This document shows positions 53,922-62,128 of a DNA stretch of 64,000 nt, piece after piece; position 1 is the first letter of the stretch; every line of letters starts with the position of its first letter. Both the position numbers and the translations under genes were made by a program. The notes below the pieces were generated by a model. That model made no database searches. It was not told the origin of the DNA and was given only the letters and a program-made list of their open reading frames with translations. The stretch is from Planctomycetota bacterium (GTDB taxonomy: Bacteria > Planctomycetota > Phycisphaerae > Phycisphaerales > UBA1924): assembly GCA_018242625.1 (NCBI GenBank), contig JAFEBO010000008.1, forward strand, positions 248,001-312,000, in the 5' to 3' direction.

Positions 53922-55094
53922 ATGATCAAACCGAAAGTGCTGAGCGGCACACCTCTCTCCCACGGTTTTTCTTTTCCGGCTGAATGGGAAAAACAGCGCG
54001 CCACATGGTTCTCCTGGCCGCGCCCGGAAGGAATCTCATTCCCGGCGAAGTATGAAACCGTCCCCGCCAATATCGCACTCTTCATCCGCGAGATCGCGCC
54101 GCGCCAGACCGTTCACATCAACGTCCCCAACGAAAACTACGAGCGCATCGCACGCGAGCAGCTCATCGCCGGTGGCGTGCCGCGTCGGTTCTTTGGCCCC
54201 CTGACAGAACTTGATGAGAAACCGAGCCGCACGTCGCGCATCCAGTTCCACTACATGAAGACCAACGAAAGTTGGTGCCGCGACCACGGCCCGGCGTTCT
54301 TGGTGCGGCAGAGATCCGCTGCGGAAAGGCGGGCCACCAAAGGCAAGAAGGAATTCGCCATCGTCGACTGGGGATTCAACGCCTGGGGTGGCAAGTACCC
54401 TCCCTTTGACAGCGACGACGCCGTCCCCACCCGGATCGCCGAAGAACTCGCCGCGGCAAAGACGCCCGGTTTCGCCGGCATCTTCTACCCGAAGTACAAG
54501 GGCGTGCCGGTGATCATGGAAGGAGGCGCCATCGAAGTGAACGGCAAAGGCACGCTGCTCACCACCGAGTCGTGCCTTCTCCACAGGAACCGCAATCCCA
54601 ACCTCACCAAGTCCCAGATCGAAAAATATCTCAGGGACTACTACGGCCAGTCCCACATCTGCTGGCTGGGAGACGGAATCGTCGGCGACGACACCGACGG
54701 CCACATCGATGACCTCGCCCGGTTCCTCGATCCGCGCACGATCGTCGTAGCCCTCGAGACCGACCGCACGGACGGCAACTTCAAGATCCTGCGCGAGAAC
54801 TACAAGCGAGCCCAGGAGCTCCGGGACCAGGACGGACGCCCGTTCAACATCGTCGAAATCCCGATGCCCGGCAGGCTCGAACACCTCGGCCAGCGGCTCC
54901 CCGCGACTTACCTCAACTTCCTCTTCATCAACGGCGCGGTGCTCGTCCCCACCTTCCGCCACAAGAACGATCGCCTCGCCCTTGCGATCCTGCAGAAGCA
55001 CCTGCCGCGGCACAAAGTGGTGGGAGTCGACAGCGTCGAACTCATCTGGGGCCTTGGCTCCATCCACTGTCTTTCTCAGCAGCAACCCGCATGA
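53922..55094 (+). CDS. aguA: Agmatine deiminase
   Basis: Hydrolyses agmatine to N-carbamoylputrescine and ammonia, 390 residues, pentein fold. Motifs: SFPAEWEKQRATWFSWP at the N-terminus, WCRDHGPAF, DWGFNAWGGKYPPFDSD, TDGHIDDLARF with catalytic His, and GLGSIHCLSQQQP with nucleophile C383. ATG 53922 gives the family length; a much longer open frame upstream is only the antiparallel-free run across aguB. Its stop overlaps truD as ATGA. Confidence 0.93.
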   Translation: MIKPKVLSGTPLSHGFSFPAEWEKQRATWFSWPRPEGISFPAKYETVPANIALFIREIAPRQTVHINVPNENYERIAREQLIAGGVPRRFFGPLTELDEKPSRTSRIQFHYMKTNESWCRDHGPAFLVRQRSAAERRATKGKKEFAIVDWGFNAWGGKYPPFDSDDAVPTRIAEELAAAKTPGFAGIFYPKYKGVPVIMEGGAIEVNGKGTLLTTESCLLHRNRNPNLTKSQIEKYLRDYYGQSHICWLGDGIVGDDTDGHIDDLARFLDPRTIVVALETDRTDGNFKILRENYKRAQELRDQDGRPFNIVEIPMPGRLEHLGQRLPATYLNFLFINGAVLVPTFRHKNDRLALAILQKHLPRHKVVGVDSVELIWGLGSIHCLSQQQPA

Positions 55095-56398
55095 CCATCC
55101 GAAAGCAGCCATCGGATTTTCGTGTCGAGGAACTGCTCGCTCCCGAAACGCTCGCGTCCATTGGCGAACGTCCCGGGGGGAATCACGTCCACGCCATGTA
55201 CGCGCTCAACAAGACATCGCTGACGACACCCGCCGCCGTCAATGAGTTCTGCCGTTCCGTGAAGGCCCGCCCCGATCACGCGAGCTACGCGGGCCTCAAG
55301 GACAAGCACGCCCAGACGGTCCAGCACATCACCGTCAAGCTCAGAAACCCTTCCGAGGCCCCGCGCCAGACCGAAGGCAAACAGTGGAGCGCACAGCTCA
55401 TCGGCTTCATCGATCACCCGATCGCCGCCGCGGACATCACCGGCAACCGCTTCGCCATCACCGTGCGCGACCTGAAGCGCGCCGAAAGCGAAGAAATGGA
55501 CCGCCGCGCCGCGCTGCTTTCTCTTTCTTCTCTCGGCGCCCCGGCACCCCGTCAACTTCCACACACTCTTCTCTTTACAAACTATTTCGGGGCCCAGCGT
55601 TTCGGCTCCGCGCGCCATGGCGCCGGCTGGATCGCCAAATCGCTCATTACCGGCGATTTCGAAACCGCCCTCAAGCTCGCGATCGGCACCCCCGCCCGCA
55701 AGGACACGGGCAAGACGCGCGACTTCACCCGCATCCTCGCCTCACGCTGGGGCGATTGGAAAGGCATCATCAAGGATCTTCCCCGCCTGCCCGAAGCCCG
55801 CGCGATCGAAGTCCTCGCCCGCGGGAATGGTGGGGGTGGTGGGGGTGGTGATTTCAAAGATGCCTTTGCCGCGCTCCCTTACTTTCTGCAATCACTCTTT
55901 ATCGAGGCCTACCAGTCCCATCTCTGGAACCGCTGCGCCCACGCCCTCACACGGGCGGCATCGCAAGCCCGCGCCCACGGGCGGGGGAGAGAGGGCGCAG
56001 GCGGTGGGTCGCATCCCTCCCCGCCGCTCCTTTTTCCCACTCCCGACGAATTCGGCGAAATGCTCTTCGCGCCGGCCGGCATCATCAGCGGTCCTCTGCG
56101 CACACTCGAACTCCCGCTCCTCGCGCGAAACTCCGAACTCCTCGAGCCCTGGAAACAGACTTACGAACAGGTCCTCGCCGCCGAAGGCATCACCCTCGCC
56201 GATCTCCGCGTCAAAGGCCTGAAGCGTCCCTTCTTCGGCGAAGCGCTCCGCCCGCTCTTCGTCGAAGCACGCGCGTTCTCGCTCTCGGCCCCGGAGCCCG
56301 ATGAACTCTCAAAGTCGGGCATGCGAAAGCGCACCGCGACCTTCGACCTCCCGCGGGGCAGCTACGCAACCGTTGTCATGCGCGCGCTGGGCCAGTAG
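55091..56398 (+). CDS. truD: tRNA pseudouridine synthase D, with glycine-rich insert
   Basis: Makes pseudouridine 13 in tRNA, 435 residues. Catalytic Asp in YAGLKDKHAQTVQ (D71); NYFGAQRFG is the second family signature; the C-terminal MRKRTATFDLPRGSYATVVMRAL is typical. Two inserts stand out: a run of seven Gly near residue 250, coded by a GGTGGG-type repeat at about 55828-55852, and a Gly/Arg/Ser/Pro stretch near residue 295. ATG overlaps aguA. Confidence 0.9.
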   Translation: MTIRKQPSDFRVEELLAPETLASIGERPGGNHVHAMYALNKTSLTTPAAVNEFCRSVKARPDHASYAGLKDKHAQTVQHITVKLRNPSEAPRQTEGKQWSAQLIGFIDHPIAAADITGNRFAITVRDLKRAESEEMDRRAALLSLSSLGAPAPRQLPHTLLFTNYFGAQRFGSARHGAGWIAKSLITGDFETALKLAIGTPARKDTGKTRDFTRILASRWGDWKGIIKDLPRLPEARAIEVLARGNGGGGGGGDFKDAFAALPYFLQSLFIEAYQSHLWNRCAHALTRAASQARAHGRGREGAGGGSHPSPPLLFPTPDEFGEMLFAPAGIISGPLRTLELPLLARNSELLEPWKQTYEQVLAAEGITLADLRVKGLKRPFFGEALRPLFVEARAFSLSAPEPDELSKSGMRKRTATFDLPRGSYATVVMRALGQ

Positions 56399-56401
56399 GG
56401 A

Positions 56402-57421
56402 CTACTTCCCCGCCGCCTTCGCGGCTTCGTCATACACCCCGCCCAGCGTCCGCGGCTTCAGAACATCCGCCCGCTGATACTCCGCATACTCCTCGAACGG
56501 CCGCTTCAGGAAGTCTTCACGGCTCTGGCCCGCTTTCACCGCCGCCGCGGCCTGCGCCCGCAGCGCGATCAGCATCTGCCGCTGCCGCTGCGCCATCTCC
56601 CGGTCGCCGACCGCTCCGTGGCCCGGGACGACGATCATCTGCTGCTCCCCGCAAAGCTCGAGAATCCTCTCGCAGCCCTTCACCCATCCGGCCGTGTCCG
56701 ATCCGCCCGGCAGATCGATCACCGGCCAGACCTTGTTGAACAGCAGATCTCCGCCGTGCATCACCTTCTCGGCAGGAATCACGATGATCAGGTCGTTGTC
56801 CGTGTGCCCGTTCCCCACGTGCGTCAGCTCGATCGCCACGCCTCCGATCGTCAGTTTCTCCGAGTCGCCCAATCCATTCGCCGGCGTCCACGAGTCTTTC
56901 GTCAGTCCCGCGCCGTCCAGCGCCGCGATGTCCTTGAGCACCGCGTCCTTCGCCGGTTTCTCGCTTTTGCCGACCTGCGCCGCGGCACCCTTCGCGCCGC
57001 CCATCAGCCGCTCACCCTGGCTCGCGATCCGCGCGAGCGCATTCTCGTGCGCCATCACCGTGCAGTCCTTCGTGAACGAGCAGTTGCCCCCGGTGTGATC
57101 GCCGTGATGATGCGTATTGATGAGCGTCTTCACCGGCTTGCCGCTCACTTGTTCCGCCTCGCGCCGCAGCGTGTTGCCGAACCCCGCGTTCTTGGCATCG
57201 ATCACGATCGCCTCACGATCTCCCGCAACAACGAGCACGTTCCCGCCCTCGCCAATCGCCACCCAGCAGCGGGGCGACAGCTGAGTCCATTCAAACCAGG
57301 TTGCGTCGGCTTCCCGGCCGAACCGGGCCGCCCGTGCCCGCCCCACGCAGCACGCAAGCGCCGCACCCGCCGAAAGCCCGAGAAAATTGCGCCTGGAAAC
57401 GCCCTCGTTCATGCCTTGCAT
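56402..57421 (-). CDS. Exported MBL-fold metallo-hydrolase
   Basis: 339 residues from ATG 57421, with GAGGAG upstream. A twin-arginine signal (SRRNFLGLSAGAALA) indicates folded export. Metal-binding motif THHHGDHTGG, a later Asp in MHGGDLLF and His in VPGHGAVGD complete the di-zinc site. NGHTDNDLIIVIPAEK matches MBL hydrolases of unclear substrate (quinoprotein-relay-type or beta-lactamase-like). Convergent with truD, 3 bp apart. Confidence 0.82.
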   Translation of the reverse strand: MQGMNEGVSRRNFLGLSAGAALACCVGRARAARFGREADATWFEWTQLSPRCWVAIGEGGNVLVVAGDREAIVIDAKNAGFGNTLRREAEQVSGKPVKTLINTHHHGDHTGGNCSFTKDCTVMAHENALARIASQGERLMGGAKGAAAQVGKSEKPAKDAVLKDIAALDGAGLTKDSWTPANGLGDSEKLTIGGVAIELTHVGNGHTDNDLIIVIPAEKVMHGGDLLFNKVWPVIDLPGGSDTAGWVKGCERILELCGEQQMIVVPGHGAVGDREMAQRQRQMLIALRAQAAAAVKAGQSREDFLKRPFEEYAEYQRADVLKPRTLGGVYDEAAKAAGK

Positions 57422-57621
57422 GCCATGCTCCTCGGAAATCGAACGCGCCTTTTCCCCCCGCGGAACGGTCGATGTTCGGTCTTCCCCAGCCTATCATCCT
57501 CCCCTCGCCGCATGGGGCAACCCGCGGCAGGCACATTCACAAAGTCTTGCACTTTCAGCCTCAGCGCTCGCAAGGCCGGTCTCTCGGACTCTCTTGGGCC
57601 TTGCCCGACAGGAATCAAGCA

Positions 57622-58176
57622 ATGAAAGCAATCGACATGCGTCCCGGTATGGGCTTCAAGATGGACGGCAAGATGTGCGTCGTCGTCGGCACCGAGCACC
57701 GCACCCCCGGCAACCTCCGCGCCTTCGTTCAGCTGACCTACCGCGAGATCCTCGCCGGCAAGACGCTCGACAAGCGCATGCAGCCCTCCGAAGACATCGA
57801 GATCCTCGATCTCGACCGGCGCGAAATGGAATACCTCTACTCTGATTCGCAGGGCGCCACCTTCATGGACACCGAATCGTTCGAGCAGTACCAGCTCAAC
57901 GAAAACGTCCTCGGCAACACGCTCAAGTTCATCCGCCCCAACAGCAAGTGCACCGTCATGCTCTTCGACGGCAACCCGATCACCGTCGAGCTCCCCCCCT
58001 CGGTCGAGCTCACGATCACCGACTGCCCGCCCGAAGTGAAGGGCGCCACCGTCACCAACCAGACCAAGGACGCCGAGACCGAAACCGGCCTCAAGGTCAA
58101 GGTCCCCGCTTTCATCAAGCAGGGCGAGACCATCCGCGTCTCCACCGAGGACGGCGCGTACCAGTCCCGAGCCTGA
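57622..58176 (+). CDS. efp: Elongation factor P with Asn at the loop tip
   Basis: Relieves ribosome stalling at polyproline stretches, 184 residues from ATG 57622. Three beta-barrel domains: KOW-like N-terminus (IDMRPGMGFKMDGK), middle (RMQPSEDIEILDLDRREMEYLYSD), OB-fold end (VELTITDCPPEVKGATVTNQTKDAETETG...). The loop that carries the modified Lys or Arg in other bacteria reads T28-P-G-N31-L-R33-A-F, so Asn replaces Lys34 of E. coli. A terminator follows. Confidence 0.92.
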   Translation: MKAIDMRPGMGFKMDGKMCVVVGTEHRTPGNLRAFVQLTYREILAGKTLDKRMQPSEDIEILDLDRREMEYLYSDSQGATFMDTESFEQYQLNENVLGNTLKFIRPNSKCTVMLFDGNPITVELPPSVELTITDCPPEVKGATVTNQTKDAETETGLKVKVPAFIKQGETIRVSTEDGAYQSRA

Positions 58177-58202
58177 TCGAAATTTCACCCCCGGCTCATC
58201 CG

Positions 58203-58228
58203 CCCCCGGCTTCCTGCCGGGGGTTTTT
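58203..58228 (+). terminator. Intrinsic terminator of efp
   Basis: Perfect 8-bp stem CCCCCGGC / GCCGGGGG (58203-58210, 58216-58223), TTCCT loop, TTTTT after it, 26 bp past the EF-P stop. Confidence 0.85.
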
Positions 58229-58274
58229 CTTTGACCGGCACTTCTGCCGCGATAGGCTCTGCACGGGGTTCTCC

Positions 58275-59870
58275 ATGAAACGACTCCGAAAACTCCTGAA
58301 GTACGCCGTCCCCGGCCTCTTTCTCGCCGCCCTCTGCGCGGGCATCGCCCTCTTCTTGTATCTTCGCTCCGGCAGCGGCAGGCTCGAGACCTGGCTCGGC
58401 AAGCAGCTCGTCGGGATCGCTTCTTCCTACATCGAGCCCACGATCGAATTCAAGCGCGTCCGGTACACCTACCCCGGCACCGTCGTCTTCACCGACGTCA
58501 CCTTCACCGCCCGCGACAAGACCAGGGTCGTCTCGCTCGATCGCATGACCGTGACGCTCGCGGAAATCCCCGCCATTGGAGCGCCCCTGAAGATAGAGCG
58601 CATCGAGCTCGAAAAACCCCTCATCAACCTCATCGCGACTCCCGAGGGCGGGTTCAAGGGCCTCGTCCCCTTCGTCCGCAACGTGCCGGGCAAGGAATCG
58701 GCCCAGGTTTCGTCCGAGTTCAAGCTCTCCAACGTTCTGAGGCTCCGCAAGCTCATCCTCAAGAACGGCACCATCCACTACGAGGCCGGCGCCAAACAGC
58801 CCGTCATGGTCCTCGACGGCATCTCCACCGACATGGATATCAAGCCGGCGCCCTCCAAGGTCACCGAAGGCCTGTACGCGCTCGCGGTCAATGCCGGGAA
58901 AGCCCCGGGCGTCGAGGTCAAGGTCAAAGGCCTCGTCAATGTCGATACATATGTCGCCGAAGTGCAGGACGCGACGCTCGATGTTGTGCTCGACGAAAAG
59001 ACCATGGAAGGTCTGCCCCCGCAGCTCCAGACCACACTCCGTGCCGCCGAAGCGCGGGGCAAGCTCGGCATGCAATTCCGCGGCACGGTGCCCACCCTCA
59101 ACTGGCGCTCCAGCGAAATCCAGGGCCAGATCACCATCGCCGATTTCAATGTTGCCGCCGGTCGCTTCAAATTCCCAATCGACCACGGCATTGTTCCCAT
59201 GCAAGTCGCCGGCGGCAGCGCCAACCTCAGCCCCATCAAGATCGATCTGCTCGCTGGCCAGCTCCACTCCAACATCGCCGTCAATCTCTCCGACCCGTCC
59301 ATGCCCATGCGAGGCGACTGGCAGGCCGTCAATCTCAACCTCGAAAAGCTCATGCGCGCCCAGCAGGATGTGAACGCGCCCCCCGGGTTTCAGGGCAGTT
59401 TCAACAGCACCGGCAACTTCGCCATGAGCGCCGGCGCCGGCACGCCACAGGCCATACTCGCAACCAGTTCCGGTGGCGGCAACGTCACCGTCCGCGACGG
59501 CCGACTCTTTGTCGTGCCCGGCCTGATGGACGCAATGAACCTCGCCACCGGCCACAAGGTCAACGCGCTCGACGACGCCACCAAGCACAGCCTCGATGGG
59601 GATTTTCTCATCACGGGCCAAGGGCTCGAAGTCACCCAGTCCCATATCGTGGCCGGCGCTCTCGACGCCCGCGCCACCGGCCTGATCGGCTGGGATCTCT
59701 CTCTCAACATGCAGGCCACGGCCAACCCAATCGCCGCCGTGACGCAGCCCTTCGGCGCCGTCGGCCGCTTCATCGGAAACATGACCAAGGAAGTCATCCA
59801 GTACCAGATCAAGGGCAACGTCGGAAGCCCCGAGGTTTCCGTGCGGCCCTTCGGCATCGGAGGCAAGTGA
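58275..59870 (+). CDS. AsmA-like / translocation-module protein
   Basis: 531 residues from ATG 58275. One N-terminal transmembrane helix (YAVPGLFLAALCAGIALFLYL) anchors a long beta-rich periplasmic region (ISSYIEPTIEFKRVRYTYPG, VTLAEIPAIGAPLKIERIELEKPLINL, ADFNVAAGRFKFPIDHGIVPMQVAGGSANLSPIKIDLLAGQL) typical of AsmA/TamB-type lipid-transfer proteins. The end (VRPFGIGGK) follows a repetitive ...NPIAAVTQPFGAVG. The shikimate kinase gene starts 1 bp after its stop. Confidence 0.72.
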   Translation: MKRLRKLLKYAVPGLFLAALCAGIALFLYLRSGSGRLETWLGKQLVGIASSYIEPTIEFKRVRYTYPGTVVFTDVTFTARDKTRVVSLDRMTVTLAEIPAIGAPLKIERIELEKPLINLIATPEGGFKGLVPFVRNVPGKESAQVSSEFKLSNVLRLRKLILKNGTIHYEAGAKQPVMVLDGISTDMDIKPAPSKVTEGLYALAVNAGKAPGVEVKVKGLVNVDTYVAEVQDATLDVVLDEKTMEGLPPQLQTTLRAAEARGKLGMQFRGTVPTLNWRSSEIQGQITIADFNVAAGRFKFPIDHGIVPMQVAGGSANLSPIKIDLLAGQLHSNIAVNLSDPSMPMRGDWQAVNLNLEKLMRAQQDVNAPPGFQGSFNSTGNFAMSAGAGTPQAILATSSGGGNVTVRDGRLFVVPGLMDAMNLATGHKVNALDDATKHSLDGDFLITGQGLEVTQSHIVAGALDARATGLIGWDLSLNMQATANPIAAVTQPFGAVGRFIGNMTKEVIQYQIKGNVGSPEVSVRPFGIGGK

Positions 59871-59871
59871 G

Positions 59872-60417
59872 GTGCGATCCGCTCTGAACGCTCCGCGATT
59901 CATTCTCCTCGGCCTCAGGGGCAGCGGCAAATCCACGCTCGGCCGCCTTCTCGCACAGTCGCTGCGGATTTCGCACATCGACCTGGACGATCTCACAGCC
60001 GCTCAGCTCCGCCAGCCCTCCGCCGGCGACGCGATCCGCAATCTCGGGCTGCCGGCATTTCGCGCGGGCGAGATCGCGGCGCTCCAAACGCCATCCGCCC
60101 GCGATGCCGGCGTGCTTTCCCTCGGCGGGGGCACGCCCGTCGCGCCCGAGGCGCGTGAGATCCTCGCCGGCTTCGCCGCCTCGGGTTCGGTCATCGTCTA
60201 CCTTCGCGCTGCGCCCGAGACGCTCCGCCAGCGGCTCGCCCAAACGGATCTGGCCACCCGCCCCAGCCTCACCGGGGCTCATCCTCTCGCCGAGATCGAC
60301 GCGATCTTCGCCGAGCGCGATCCGATCTTTGTCGCTGTCGCGACCGAAACCATCGACGTCGATCGCCAGTCACAGCAGCAGACGCTCCAGGCCCTGCTCG
60401 CACTCTCCAAGGCGTGA
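59872..60417 (+). CDS. aroK: Shikimate kinase
   Basis: Phosphorylates shikimate in aromatic amino acid synthesis, 181 residues from GTG. Walker A GLRGSGKST (14-22), IDLDDLTA with the shikimate-binding Asp, GGGTPV, and a RPSLTG segment in the lid region. The gene follows the AsmA-like gene at once and converges with the photolyase gene, whose stop is 1 bp away; no terminator separates them. Confidence 0.88.
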   Translation: MRSALNAPRFILLGLRGSGKSTLGRLLAQSLRISHIDLDDLTAAQLRQPSAGDAIRNLGLPAFRAGEIAALQTPSARDAGVLSLGGGTPVAPEAREILAGFAASGSVIVYLRAAPETLRQRLAQTDLATRPSLTGAHPLAEIDAIFAERDPIFVAVATETIDVDRQSQQQTLQALLALSKA

Positions 60418-60418
60418 A

Positions 60419-61885
60419 CTAAAGGCCTTTGAACGCCTCGATCGCTCGCGTGCGGGCTTTCACGCGGTCCACCAGCGGCTCGGGGTAGTCAAGACGCGAC
60501 CGCAGCAGCCCCGGCAACTGCGACGGATCATGGATCGCCGGCCCTTCGACGTCGCGCAGCTCCGGCACATACTCGCGGATGTAATCGCCCGCCGCATCAA
60601 ACTTCTCGCTCTGGCTGTACGTGTTGAAGATCCGGAAATAGGGTGCGGCGTCGGTTCCCGTCGAGGCGGACCACTGCCAGCCACCGTTGTTGCTGGCGAG
60701 AAATCCGTCCACAAGGTTCTGCATGAACCACTTTTCTCCCAGCCGCCAGTCAAGGAAGTAGTCCTTGGTGAAATACATCGCCGTGATCATCCGCACCCGA
60801 TTGTGCATCCACCCTTCTCGCAGCAGTTGACGCATACCCGCATCGACGATCGGCACACCCGTGCGCCCCGCCTTCCACGCAGCCAGCCGCTCCGGCGATT
60901 CATCCCACACGATCCGCTCGGTCTTTGTCTGAAACGCCCGGTTCATGCACACACGCGGAAAGCCCGCCATCACGTGCACGTAAAACTCGCGCCACAACAC
61001 CTCGCTCATCCAGCAGACCGGCCCCTCCGATCCGGCCTCGATCGGATTGCCTCTCAGTTTCGGATTGGCGGCGAGATTGGCTTCGATCGCCGCCGCGATG
61101 CACTGGCGGTGCGAAAGAGACCCCGCGGCCAGGTACGGGCTCAGCCGGCTCGTCCCCGGATCGCCAGGAAAATCGCGGCGTTCCTTATACGGCAGGATCG
61201 AACGCGCCGCGAATTTCTGGAGGCGGGCAAGCGCTTCGTCCTCTCCGCCCGGCCAGAGCGCAGGATCAACCTTGGACACAAAGCCCGGAATCGTTTCAGG
61301 CACATCGGAGGCCTTGACGCCCGTCTCCGCCTGCGCCGCCGGCGTCCCCAAGGGTGCGATCCCGCCGACCGATTCCCACCGCTTGTAGAAAGCCTTCTTA
61401 AACGGTGTGTACACAGTAAAGAACCGCCCCTCACCGGTGCGCAGTTCTCCCGGCTCGATGCACGTCTGATCCGTATGACCGGTCACCCGCATCCCACGCT
61501 CGCGCCCGCGCGAGATCGTCGCCGCGTCGCGGCGCTGCTCGTTCACTTCATATTCCTTGTTGAAGTGAACCGCCTCGCAGCGGTGCTCAGTGGCGAGATC
61601 GATCACCACGCCCGGCACATCCTCCGGTTTCGCCCGGTGAGCAATCAGCAGCGGAATGTTCAGCTTCGCCAGGTCTTTCCGGAGCACGCGCAGACTGCGG
61701 AGAATCAGTTCAATCCGCACCGGCGCCACATCGTGCGCCCGCCACTCCCCGGGCGAAATCACAAACAGCGCAACAACCCCCGCCCCGCTCCGCCCGCCCG
61801 CGCTGGCGCACGCTTCCCACAGCGCCCGGTTATCCCGGACCCGAAGATCACTCCGAAACCAGACAAGGGCCCGGCGTCCTGACAT
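60419..61885 (-). CDS. phr: Deoxyribodipyrimidine photolyase
   Basis: Light-driven repair of UV pyrimidine dimers, 488 residues from ATG 61885 (GGAG 7 nt upstream). Photolyase N-terminus LVWFRSDLRVRDNRAL, antenna-binding domain, then FAD-binding helices: TSRLSPYLAAGSLS, LWREFYVHVM, GWMHNRVRMITAMYFTKDYFLDWRLGEKWFM and NNGGWQWSASTGTDAAPYFRIFNTYSQSEKFD. The set fits class I CPD photolyases. It diverges from the helicase gene on the right, another DNA-repair gene. Confidence 0.93.
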   Translation of the reverse strand: MSGRRALVWFRSDLRVRDNRALWEACASAGGRSGAGVVALFVISPGEWRAHDVAPVRIELILRSLRVLRKDLAKLNIPLLIAHRAKPEDVPGVVIDLATEHRCEAVHFNKEYEVNEQRRDAATISRGRERGMRVTGHTDQTCIEPGELRTGEGRFFTVYTPFKKAFYKRWESVGGIAPLGTPAAQAETGVKASDVPETIPGFVSKVDPALWPGGEDEALARLQKFAARSILPYKERRDFPGDPGTSRLSPYLAAGSLSHRQCIAAAIEANLAANPKLRGNPIEAGSEGPVCWMSEVLWREFYVHVMAGFPRVCMNRAFQTKTERIVWDESPERLAAWKAGRTGVPIVDAGMRQLLREGWMHNRVRMITAMYFTKDYFLDWRLGEKWFMQNLVDGFLASNNGGWQWSASTGTDAAPYFRIFNTYSQSEKFDAAGDYIREYVPELRDVEGPAIHDPSQLPGLLRSRLDYPEPLVDRVKARTRAIEAFKGL

Positions 61886-62128
61886 ACATCGGCTCCACCC
61901 CGCCCCAATGCCTTGGCACACACCAGGCGCGAGAGACATCGTTGCCGCCCGGCCTTTGGATGCAAGAGTGATTCCGGATCAGCGACCCCCGGGTTTCGAA
62001 GTCCTTGGAAAGGAAAAGCTTGCGTTCTGCGGAACAAGCCCGCCCGGTAGAAGGCCGGGGCCTTTCAGGTGGACTTCCTTTTTCCGGCGTCCCCGCGGTT
62101 CACTATCCTCCCGCCGCGGAGGAGTGCC

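Noticed and set aside
55076..55618. Minus-strand frames opposite truD and aguA as real genes
   Set aside because: They are shadows; truD and aguA have complete catalytic motifs and coupled start/stop codons.
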